Source: Massilia phosphatilytica (GTDB lineage: Bacteria; Pseudomonadota; Gammaproteobacteria; Burkholderiales; Burkholderiaceae_D). From it: a stretch of DNA of 64,000 nucleotides. Of this stretch, positions 8,664 to 16,513 are shown piece after piece (positions within the stretch are counted from its first letter, which is position 1; each line of letters opens with the position of its first letter). The notes beneath the pieces were generated by a model. The model was not told the DNA's origin and searched no databases. It worked only from the letters and a program-made list of their open reading frames with translations. Where the stretch lies: NCBI RefSeq assembly GCF_002968015.1, contig NZ_PUIP01000007.1, positions 248,001 to 312,000 on the forward strand. The letters are read 5' to 3'. Made by a program: the position numbers and the translations under genes.

Positions 8664-9158
8664 CGCCAAGTTAAAAAACCTAATTAAATTAGGCACTTAT
8701 TTAAAGCTGCACAACACCTCTTGTACCACAGATTTGTACCAGAGAATGTACCAGCCAGAAGATGATAGCTGAGTGTGGGACGCGTCGCAATGGGTTGAAG
8801 CCGAACAGTCCCAGTTCGAATCCCTACTCCGGAGTCGAACTGGCTACAACGTTCTGCCGACACCCAAACATGTTCTGTTGGGTTTCCCCTTTGTGGCGTC
8901 TGCGGGGCGGGCTGTCAGATGGAAAACCTACAAGCGACGACCAAGGCGTCATGCCGTTGCGTTCCTGAGCGTCACTCCAATGTAGGCAAACATGCGCCGG
9001 GACGTGCCGCCAACCACCGCAGGTTGCTCGACACCGCCGCTTGAAGCGCTCTTGCACCAAATATCACTACTTCTTTGAGCAGTGATTGCCAAACATTTCA
9101 GTACAGTTTCGGGTCAGGCGGGTCGACAGCTGCGCGAGACTCTGGACTTCCCTTCGCT
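8664..9158. other. Island left end without a supported gene
   Basis: About 500 bp. It contains an AT-rich start (including TAATTAAATTA), the arm-type repeats, and several overlapping short open frames on both strands that lack ribosome sites and recognisable sequence. I see no convincing gene here. Confidence 0.6.
8721..8753 (+). repeat. Left arm-type integrase site repeats
   Basis: TTGTACCA at 8721 and 8734 and ATGTACCA at 8746, spaced 12-13 bp, about 60-90 bp inside the island border. The same octamer occurs at the same spacing and in the same orientation inside the other border. Confidence 0.7.
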
Positions 9159-10094
9159 TTAAGCCAACCAGTCGTCGACCGTCCTGCGCCTACTCTTTTT
9201 TGGATGAAAGATGACAGGCTCCGCCCAAGAGAACAGGGATGAACTGTAGCGCTGTTTCTTGCCAAGGAACGCAGTCCGCGCAAGGCCTTTCACAGCTTCC
9301 CACACCGGAGGTTCAAAATCTGAACGTAGCGGGAAGCCATCTGGATACTTCCGGCGTTCGAGCCAACGGTCAACCCGAGACATAAGGAAAATGCTGAGAA
9401 TCGAGATACCTAAACCTGCGGGCGCCAGCAGGAGCGTTGGGACAGGGATAGGCGCTTTCAAGAATACACCAAGACCGTAGTCCCGGTAGATGAGCCACAA
9501 GCTTATCGGGAGACCTGTGAAGGAGTTCAGCATCATCAAAAAGACTATGAAAGCCGTTACTCTTTCGCCTGTGGCCGCGCGGACTTCCTCTGCCGTTTGG
9601 TCAATGCTTTCTTCTTGGCCGATGATTCGACCGGTGACACGCACGCTGGTCATCGCTTTGCCGCCGTAGAATATGACTAAGTTAATGAAGTCAGAAGGAT
9701 TGACGCAGTCAAAATCCACACTTACTGTTCGGTCATCCAATTTGTCTACAGAGCATATAAAGTCATCGTCATTCGTAAAACAGTTCGCCACAATTATGTG
9801 GGCGTTCTCATCCAAAATAACTCTGAGCGGCGAACTCTCGACAAAGCTACTGGGCAAAATTGCTTCGCTCCCTCGATTGCGAATCAGCAAGCTTAATATA
9901 TACACGCCACGATGATGGTGTCCGAACTCGTCAACAATCTTTAAGGGAAAATCGCTCGGCAGCTCGGCTACGATGCCTCGCATATGAATACGAGCTGTCA
10001 AATTTTTTGCGGGAACCACCGAGCGCCTGCCAAGGATTGCTGCCACTACGCGTAGAAGTGCGCTTATCGGCCCGAAAGCTTGGGTAAGTGCCAT
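9159..10094 (-). CDS. Hypothetical membrane protein
   Basis: A 311-residue protein with good ribosome site (AAAGG) before the ATG. A soluble, probably beta-rich N-terminal half (about residues 30-165) is followed by two transmembrane segments (around 178-200 and 216-238) and a basic C-terminal tail of about 70 residues. No family recognised. It lies at the far end of the island with no close partner, and codon use is less GC-rich than the core. Confidence 0.72.
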   Translation of the reverse strand: MALTQAFGPISALLRVVAAILGRRSVVPAKNLTARIHMRGIVAELPSDFPLKIVDEFGHHHRGVYILSLLIRNRGSEAILPSSFVESSPLRVILDENAHIIVANCFTNDDDFICSVDKLDDRTVSVDFDCVNPSDFINLVIFYGGKAMTSVRVTGRIIGQEESIDQTAEEVRAATGERVTAFIVFLMMLNSFTGLPISLWLIYRDYGLGVFLKAPIPVPTLLLAPAGLGISILSIFLMSRVDRWLERRKYPDGFPLRSDFEPPVWEAVKGLARTAFLGKKQRYSSSLFSWAEPVIFHPKKSRRRTVDDWLA

Positions 10095-10155
10095 TTTCGC
10101 CTTTCAAGTTTTCCTAGTTGAGCACGTGTTTGCGGACGGAAGATTACCTCAATTC

Positions 10156-10509
10156 CTACATCTGGTGTTTGCCCTTTAGGTGAGAATTGATGGCGTTATC
10201 GTCGCACCGCAGAGGGTGGCGGGCAGCCAGAGGGAAGGCCTGTAGATGACAGTGACAGTAACCGATTGCCTTCCTGAGCATCATCCAACCGTATGCTGGC
10301 GTGAAGCCGAGACGGGCAGCCCGCTTACCCCAATGCACTGCGCGCAGCTGCCGGCAGAGCGCTTCTACCACTTCCTCAACGGTGGCTACTATCCCGGCCG
10401 GGTCAATGCATCTTTCACATGACACGGGCAGTTCCGACCGTGCATAGAGCCGAACTAGCCGAACGATTACATGCACGCTTAGTCCCGCTATACTGTTATG
10501 TGGCAACAT
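10156..10509 (-). CDS. Hypothetical small protein (doubtful)
   Basis: A 117-residue frame from the ATG at 10509, which has GGAAG about 5 nt upstream. The sequence is rich in Arg, Leu, Val, Cys and His and has no recognisable domain. It may be genuine or a chance open frame. Confidence 0.35.
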   Translation of the reverse strand: MLPHNSIAGLSVHVIVRLVRLYARSELPVSCERCIDPAGIVATVEEVVEALCRQLRAVHWGKRAARLGFTPAYGWMMLRKAIGYCHCHLQAFPLAARHPLRCDDNAINSHLKGKHQM

Positions 10510-10749
10510 CGTGGCTTCCTGGGCATTCTCTAAATTGTGGTCGGCCGGCCGCAGTCTCGCCTCTGATGCGCTCGTCATTCGCGAGCTTGCAATTTGCGCA
10601 TACGTGCTGCATCGACAGGAAGCCAACTCTACTGTGGCAACAAACGGCGCGGCTCTGCCGCTAGCAAAACCCGGGTCGGCGTGGGAGCCACTCGGGTCTT
10701 TGTTTGCGTGGGCTAGGGCCTGGTTACCTGGTCGGCATCTCTGGCATCA

Positions 10750-11019
10750 CTATTCGGCCGTACTGAAGTGCTTGAAGCTTGAGATGAGCTTTGCACCGCA
10801 GCTGAGCTCGTCGCCGTCGAAGGCTATTCTCTTGCCCTTGATGAGGTGGTGCGGGGAGCCGGTCTTGATTGTGCAGTCTGTGTGCCCGGGGATAGGACAA
10901 CTGCACTTGTCGCCCACGCACGCCACCGGCACGCCGTGAACCTTGAAGTGGGTGGCACTGCTGCTGACCACCTTGCCGCCGTGCGATGTGGCATCGCCCA
11001 ACCGAACAACGTTTCGCAT
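10750..11019 (-). CDS. PAAR domain protein (T6SS spike tip)
   Basis: An 89-residue PAAR protein that would sharpen the tip of a VgrG spike. It carries the glycine-rich start (VRLGDATSHGGKV), the central ACVGDKCSCPIPGHTDC segment with zinc-binding Cys/His candidates, and the closing GKRIAFDGDELSCGAKL. GGAGGA lies before the ATG. It is the last gene of the VgrG-Tle3-Tla3 strand. It has no C-terminal toxin, so it is a plain tip protein. Confidence 0.88.
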   Translation of the reverse strand: MRNVVRLGDATSHGGKVVSSSATHFKVHGVPVACVGDKCSCPIPGHTDCTIKTGSPHHLIKGKRIAFDGDELSCGAKLISSFKHFSTAE

Positions 11020-11081
11020 TGTCTATTCCTCCGTCACCTACCATGATGAAGTCGAACGGACGTCTCTGCGGGAGCGTTCAT

Positions 11082-11405
11082 TCAATGTGCGGAACCTAAT
11101 TCACGAAGTGTTTGTATCATCGCCCAGGTGAACCACATCCCCATCAGCACGAGTGTACAAAGCACCCCAATGAAAGAACTGAGCCGATAGGTACGCAGCC
11201 GTAGAGTATTCCTTTCCTGCGCAGTTGAAATATCTGGGTTCGTAAATGCCGCGAAAAGAAGCGGCGCTATTGCAATTCCGAACGGCAAAAAGAAAGTGAG
11301 GCTTCCTTTGGGCGAGATTGTGATTACAGCCAACCCGATTAGAAGCACGGCGCTTTGGTGGAGCGCGATAAATTTCTCATGAAAATTTTTGAATGGTAGG
11401 GCCAT
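11082..11405 (-). CDS. Small 3-TM membrane protein of the T6SS cassette
   Basis: A 107-residue protein with hydrophobic segments at about 17-32, 35-53 and 76-96. GAGG lies ahead of the ATG. It sits between the DKNYY protein and PAAR, a common position for an immunity or accessory protein, but no family is recognised. Confidence 0.65.
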   Translation of the reverse strand: MALPFKNFHEKFIALHQSAVLLIGLAVITISPKGSLTFFLPFGIAIAPLLFAAFTNPDISTAQERNTLRLRTYRLSSFIGVLCTLVLMGMWFTWAMIQTLRELGSAH

Positions 11406-11439
11406 AACTACCTCAAAAGCATGTCATAGGGGATGAACG

Positions 11440-12345
11440 CTACCTTTTACACATGCTTTCGTCGAACTCTTTCCTCGCGGCGTTCTTGGAGGCAGCGTTC
11501 GCCCTTTTTAAATCGTTCTGCAGGACATGTAGTTCTGCGTCGGTCACCGCCAGCGAGGTAACACCTGTGAAATCAACTTCCCAAGCCTGCTTTCGGTCAA
11601 CGGCAACCCAACCTGCTCCTCGGTCCACTGCGTCAGAATTGAACTGAATTCCCGGTGGTGGGTTGCGGCAGTCGTTGTAGGAGACTAAGCCGAAGCTGTC
11701 GGGGTCGGCGCCCTCAAATTTACTGTCGCCGTAATAAACGGAATTTTTGTCACGCCCGAATTCCATCTTAGTTTGAGATTCCACTTCAGCCCCGTCCAAT
11801 TCGAACGCAAAAATTTGCCTAAATGTCGGCGCGTCTGCACCCTTAATGGGCTTGTCGCCAAGTATTGCCCAGTAACCATCTGTCGCGTAGTCAGACTTAC
11901 GACCGGTCGCAGAACCTGGCACTGGATGTAGTTTTGCGATGTCGAGCGCTGGCGTTAGTGCCAGTACCGCTTTCCCATCCGTGTTCAGAATGACTTTTCC
12001 ATCGCTCAGATATCTTCCGCCAAGGTAACCCTGCAGTTTGTCCCAATCGACTGGTTCATCGAACTTAATTAAGACAAAGCTCTTGGGTACTCTAGGGCGT
12101 AGCCCTCGAGGAGGCAGAATTCCGCCGTGGACTTCGCTGACCCGGTAGACATCACTCCCGATTCGGGTATATTCGAGGTATCCGATGTGCCGCGTTTCGA
12201 ACCTGCCATTGCATTCGTAAAATGGGCCGTTTATAGGTCTGAGAGAGCTATCCACCCAATCCACCGTGCAGACAACTTCTGGGACAAACATGTAGTACGC
12301 CAGCACAAGAAAGAAGATAGATATGCCGTAGAAAATTTTCGTCAT
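11440..12345 (-). CDS. DKNYY-domain protein, candidate Tle3 immunity protein
   Basis: A 301-residue protein with a single N-terminal membrane helix or uncleaved signal (residues 4-22), so probably periplasm-facing. It carries the DKNYY-type repeat (FGRDKNSVYYGDSKFEGADPDSFGLV), preceded by a related degenerate copy (ADAPTFRQIFAFELDG). AAGGA precedes the ATG. Lying just after the lipase and adaptor genes, it is well placed to be the immunity protein. Tle effectors are known to be paired with membrane or periplasmic immunity proteins. The pairing itself is inferred from position. Confidence 0.72.
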   Translation of the reverse strand: MTKIFYGISIFFLVLAYYMFVPEVVCTVDWVDSSLRPINGPFYECNGRFETRHIGYLEYTRIGSDVYRVSEVHGGILPPRGLRPRVPKSFVLIKFDEPVDWDKLQGYLGGRYLSDGKVILNTDGKAVLALTPALDIAKLHPVPGSATGRKSDYATDGYWAILGDKPIKGADAPTFRQIFAFELDGAEVESQTKMEFGRDKNSVYYGDSKFEGADPDSFGLVSYNDCRNPPPGIQFNSDAVDRGAGWVAVDRKQAWEVDFTGVTSLAVTDAELHVLQNDLKRANAASKNAARKEFDESMCKR

Positions 12346-12413
12346 ACAATTCCTTAACCTCGTCTCAAGTAACGATACGCGGCGTTGAAGCCAGCGAGGT
12401 ACGCAGTTTCAAT

Positions 12414-14213
12414 TTACTTCTCCTCGCCGGCCCGTAAAACCTCGCTAACCTTCGGTGCTCTGTAGTTCTCAGGGTCGATAGAGGGGTTGACCTGGTGCTT
12501 GAAGACGTCGCGGCCTTCCTGTGCCTTGCGTCGTTCCTCGCTCGGTGGACTGATGAAGACGATGCTGGCCCCGGCCGGGTCGCGCAGGTTGACGGCGGCT
12601 GAGGTGCCGCCTTCGATGTAGCTGCCCATGACACCAAGTGCCATCTGGACGAAGAAGGTGGCCGCCCCGGTGTTGCCCAGGCGCCGGTCAGTATTGATGA
12701 ACTGGGCAGCCTTGCCGCTGTCGATTTCCGGCCCGCCTTGCGCCGCATACTGATGCAGCATGTTTTCCATAGCTACCAGCTGGTCGACGTGGTTGTCGAA
12801 GGCGGCGACAATCCTGGCCGGCCCCTTCGCGCGCTCGGCATTCGGCAGGGTTTGCAGCGCCTCCTGCCAGCCCGCTTCAAGGAGCTTCTGACGCGCATCC
12901 CGTCGCGTGACGGTCTGGCCGTGCTCGTCCTCGAACTTGACGAAGACGGGGCGATGTATAAAGCCCAGTGACGGCAGTTTGTCGAAGGTCTTCATTTGCT
13001 CGCGGTTCCAAGGGACCGGGAACCACGGTGTGGGCTTCCAGTCCTTGGGAGGATGGTTGGCCCATCGCTTGAATGCGTCGGCCAGCGTGCCGTCTTTCTT
13101 GTCGAAGACCGGGTTTTTGGCGAAAGCGGCGGCAGCCTGTAGCCATTCCGCAACCTTTGGCTGGCGACCGATATTGATTTCGTCGGGATGGGCGAGCTTG
13201 TCGGGATTGGGCACGTCGTCTTTCAGCTGGTAGTACATCCTCCGCAGGTTCTCCTGCAGGTAGTCGTTGTCCGGGTCGTTCCACACGTAGGGCCGCAGCG
13301 GCTCGACCCGCTCGCGCCGGGCCAACACGAACACGGCGCTCGCGTCCGGCCGCTCGGGAATGTAGTAGCCATCCTTAACGAGCCGAGGCGTGCCAGGGAG
13401 CCTTGTCCTGTTGCGTGAGGCCATGTCGTCAGCAGACGTCAGCACGAGGTAGGGCAAATCGGGGTATTTGTCGAACAGCGAGAATGCCTGTTCCAGCAAC
13501 TGGTCAGGGCGTTCGCTGAGCTGCCAGGGGCCGGTAACGAACAGGTGCCAAGCCATGCCGGTATTTTCGGCACTACTACCCAGTCCCCCTATTGGCTGAA
13601 TGTCGCTCGGCTGATAGGCTGGATTTTCGATTGGAGCGCCGGCGTACATGGTCGGCGCTCCCCAGAACATCGGAGACCGCTCGGCGCCATTTTCCAGCGC
13701 ATCCAATGCGCGGCTTCCGGAAACGCCAATTTTGTCCGTGTCTGCCCACTCATACTTCTTCGGGTCTCGCTCACGGATGCTGGCGCGCGCATTGCCCTGT
13801 TGGAGCGCGTTCCACAACTTGCCCTGCCGGTACTTCTCGAAGGTGACACCCAGGCCCAGCACTTCAAGCACGTATTCGCGCCGTGCCTTCTCGGTGCGCG
13901 CAGCCGCTTCTTGCTCCTTGAGCTGCTGAGTCTTCTGCTGCCACGCCTTCTCGCGTGCGTTCGCGGCGAACGAGTCCTTCGTCCATTTGCCGCCAAACAG
14001 GACCGCGACCGCCAGCAGCGGCACGCCGAACCACCGTATTCTGTCCATTGTCGTCTCCACGTCAACATTTTGAAGTTCCGGGTGCCATACCCGGAAATCG
14101 AATACGACCCACAACAGCAACAGGAGTGGAAACGCGATAAGCGCACCCAAGATATATTTCCAGGCCTTGGGACGCCTGATGTCCGCTGTCTCTATGATGG
14201 CGCGGCTGCTCAT
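12414..14213 (-). CDS. tla3: Type VI lipase adaptor, Tla3-like (DUF2875)
   Basis: A 599-residue protein with two N-terminal transmembrane helices (about 18-38 and 63-79), a charged helical linker, then the large domain. It resembles the Tla3/DUF2875 family, in which a chaperone-like adaptor brings the Tle3 lipase to its VgrG. Its ATG overlaps the Tle3 stop by 4 nt (ATGA), so the two are translationally coupled, as expected for partners. A conserved-looking stretch, GNTGAATFFVQMALGVMGSY, lies near the C-terminus. Confidence 0.85.
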   Translation of the reverse strand: MSSRAIIETADIRRPKAWKYILGALIAFPLLLLLWVVFDFRVWHPELQNVDVETTMDRIRWFGVPLLAVAVLFGGKWTKDSFAANAREKAWQQKTQQLKEQEAAARTEKARREYVLEVLGLGVTFEKYRQGKLWNALQQGNARASIRERDPKKYEWADTDKIGVSGSRALDALENGAERSPMFWGAPTMYAGAPIENPAYQPSDIQPIGGLGSSAENTGMAWHLFVTGPWQLSERPDQLLEQAFSLFDKYPDLPYLVLTSADDMASRNRTRLPGTPRLVKDGYYIPERPDASAVFVLARRERVEPLRPYVWNDPDNDYLQENLRRMYYQLKDDVPNPDKLAHPDEINIGRQPKVAEWLQAAAAFAKNPVFDKKDGTLADAFKRWANHPPKDWKPTPWFPVPWNREQMKTFDKLPSLGFIHRPVFVKFEDEHGQTVTRRDARQKLLEAGWQEALQTLPNAERAKGPARIVAAFDNHVDQLVAMENMLHQYAAQGGPEIDSGKAAQFINTDRRLGNTGAATFFVQMALGVMGSYIEGGTSAAVNLRDPAGASIVFISPPSEERRKAQEGRDVFKHQVNPSIDPENYRAPKVSEVLRAGEEK

Positions 14214-16498
14214 GATTGTACTTTCGGCGCGCTAGGCTGGTTCACTCGCCTGCCCAACGTCGTCTCGGCGATGACAATGTCCCACAGCCTGCCGGTCAAC
14301 ACCGGCAGGCAGGGCGGCAACACGCCTGTGCTGTAGTAATCGACGTTGCCCTTAATGAGCTTCGTGCGCCAGTCGGGCTCGCAGTCGTAATAGGCGCCGT
14401 GTTTGTCCACGAAATCGTCCCAGGTAGGCATTTCTTTGCGGGTTAGGTCCCGCGGCGCAAGCTTCTTCAGCCGCCAATCCGCCACCGCACACAGGTAGGC
14501 GTAGAACAGCCGGTGGCTGGACGCCTTGCCGCTGCCAATCGCCACGTCGTAAGCGGTCACGTTGCGGTGGTTCGCGGCGCTGTCGAAAATCGCGCTGTGG
14601 AACGACTTCTCGCCCAGCTCGTGCTGCCAGCGCCTGCGCGCGTCGTTGGGGCTTTCCTGCACCACGGCCATTACCTTGCCATCCGGTTGACGGACGGCGC
14701 GCACGACCGTCAACTTGTCGTCCGGGTCGTCTGGGTTGCGGCCCTGGGCCTTGTTGTAAGCGGCCTCCACCTGTGTACGTTCGGGCACCGGCAGGTCTTG
14801 CGGCGTGCCTGGATAACGGGCATGTCCGGTCGGGTCGGGCACCTCCACAGTCCTGGTGCGCAGCGAACTCGCCGTCACCGCAATCGCGGCGGTGATTGGG
14901 TCCACTTCCTCGCACGGCCCGCGGTCCCGCGGCGGCGCCTTAGCTAGGCGAGAATTGGCCGGAATCTTGTCCGCATCTATCTGATTGCCCCGCAGGTCCG
15001 CCTCGCAAGGAGGATGCAGCGGTTCGCCGTTGATTGCGCGGATACCCTGCCGCTGTATCTCGGGCTTGTCCTTCGGGTCGATGGGCCATGCCCCAACCGG
15101 AAGCGACTCACGCCAGTCACGTATGGTTTTTGCGACGTGTGCATGGTCGTCTTCGCCCTTGAGCCGCAGAGCGAAATCGTGCGGTGTCTGGCCGACCAGG
15201 ACTGAAGCGACTTTCCCCATGCGTGGGTCTAGTCGGCGTTTGGCGGTGAATACCCGCTGAAAGAAGCCCGCTCCAAGTTCGGCCATGGGCTTGCGGGTCA
15301 CGGTACTGTGCACCCATCGATACGGGACTTGGCTGAGTGTACCCTGGCTCGGCACATAACCGGTATCGACCTGCTGCTTGTATTGCGTTCCCTGGAGGTA
15401 GTCGGGCACGCCTTGCCAACCGATGCCGCGCATGTTGTCCAGGGCAACCGTCATGTCCTCCGGGCAGAAGTAGAGGTAGACCTTGCCGCGATTATCGCGG
15501 TCGCCGTCGGGCTTCCAACAGCCCGCAACCATACCGCCGCAGTCGTACTCGTTAATCTTCGCAAAGGCTGGCTCGGTCGCCCTCGACTTCACGACGCCGC
15601 TTACAATGTTCACCAGCGTCTGCAACCTCGCGTGCATGCTCTGGCGGCCCTCAAGTAGGTCGTATTGCGACTGATTCATCGCCGCATCCGTGCCGCCGCC
15701 CTGAAAGGCAGCTACGATTTTCATCCCCTTGCCCATTTCCTCGTCAAGGCTGTATGGCGGATGGGTCAGGACTAAGGTATCGGCAGTACGTTCGCCTCGC
15801 TCCATCAGGAAAGCCTGTGCGAGAAGGCTCAGCAGGCATCCCTGGCTGTGCGCGACGATGCTGACTGTATCTTTCGGCTCGAACTTGCGAATCATCGCAA
15901 TGACGGCAGCCAAGCGCAGCGCGGCCAATACCATGTACATGCGGCCGGGGCCGGTCTTGACGGGCCTGAGGGGGTCGCCCAAAGGGTCAACGGGAGCGCA
16001 GACGCCGCGGTTCCACATGTCCGGCAAGGTGCTGGTCGCATTGCCGAACGGACCGCCGTTCTTGCAAAGGTCCTTGTCGAGACGTGTGCCATAGCGGTCG
16101 GTCTTCTGACCGTTCACGGTCTTTGCCTCTTTCTGGACTTCTCGGTAGCCCCAATAGAACGGGATGACCGGACTGTCGGTATCCGGTCTCACTTTACGCT
16201 TGAAGTACACCGCATCCGGGTCAACTTCGACCTCGTCCTTGTCCTTGTCGGTCTCGCCCGGCATCTTGTATTCCGCCGGCTTAAAGTACCGGGACAAACG
16301 CTCCTGCAGGCCGAGACAGAGGCCTTCTTCCACCGCGTTAAACGAGGTGCCCACATCGTTCACGCCGTGAATCACGATGATGTTGCCCGGCAGGTCGCGC
16401 GGCACTTCGATGACTTTGTCGCGAAGCCGGTTGCACTGGAGCACCGTGCTCTCGCGTTTGACCACATACTCAATCTTCGGATAAGGCTTTTCGGCCAT
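14210..16498 (-). CDS. tle3: T6SS lipase effector, Tle3-type alpha/beta hydrolase
   Basis: A 762-residue predicted phospholipase delivered by the T6SS. The N-terminal alpha/beta hydrolase domain has the oxyanion strand IIVIHGVNDVG (40-50) and a nucleophile elbow AHSQG (Ser218). Tle families usually show GxSxG or GHSQG; here the first Gly is Ala, a change also tolerated elsewhere in the fold. The C-terminal half resembles the DUF3274-type region of Tle3. AGGAGG precedes the ATG, 15 nt after the VgrG stop. The gene sits between VgrG and the adaptor, the arrangement known from the Pseudomonas aeruginosa VgrG2b-Tle3 cluster. Confidence 0.87.
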   Translation of the reverse strand: MAEKPYPKIEYVVKRESTVLQCNRLRDKVIEVPRDLPGNIIVIHGVNDVGTSFNAVEEGLCLGLQERLSRYFKPAEYKMPGETDKDKDEVEVDPDAVYFKRKVRPDTDSPVIPFYWGYREVQKEAKTVNGQKTDRYGTRLDKDLCKNGGPFGNATSTLPDMWNRGVCAPVDPLGDPLRPVKTGPGRMYMVLAALRLAAVIAMIRKFEPKDTVSIVAHSQGCLLSLLAQAFLMERGERTADTLVLTHPPYSLDEEMGKGMKIVAAFQGGGTDAAMNQSQYDLLEGRQSMHARLQTLVNIVSGVVKSRATEPAFAKINEYDCGGMVAGCWKPDGDRDNRGKVYLYFCPEDMTVALDNMRGIGWQGVPDYLQGTQYKQQVDTGYVPSQGTLSQVPYRWVHSTVTRKPMAELGAGFFQRVFTAKRRLDPRMGKVASVLVGQTPHDFALRLKGEDDHAHVAKTIRDWRESLPVGAWPIDPKDKPEIQRQGIRAINGEPLHPPCEADLRGNQIDADKIPANSRLAKAPPRDRGPCEEVDPITAAIAVTASSLRTRTVEVPDPTGHARYPGTPQDLPVPERTQVEAAYNKAQGRNPDDPDDKLTVVRAVRQPDGKVMAVVQESPNDARRRWQHELGEKSFHSAIFDSAANHRNVTAYDVAIGSGKASSHRLFYAYLCAVADWRLKKLAPRDLTRKEMPTWDDFVDKHGAYYDCEPDWRTKLIKGNVDYYSTGVLPPCLPVLTGRLWDIVIAETTLGRRVNQPSAPKVQS

Positions 16499-16513
16499 GT
16501 GTCCTCCTGAAGG

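Noticed and set aside
8795..8860. tRNA-like remnant (GTTCGAATCC) at the island left end
   Set aside because: The bases around it cannot form a T stem or an acceptor stem.
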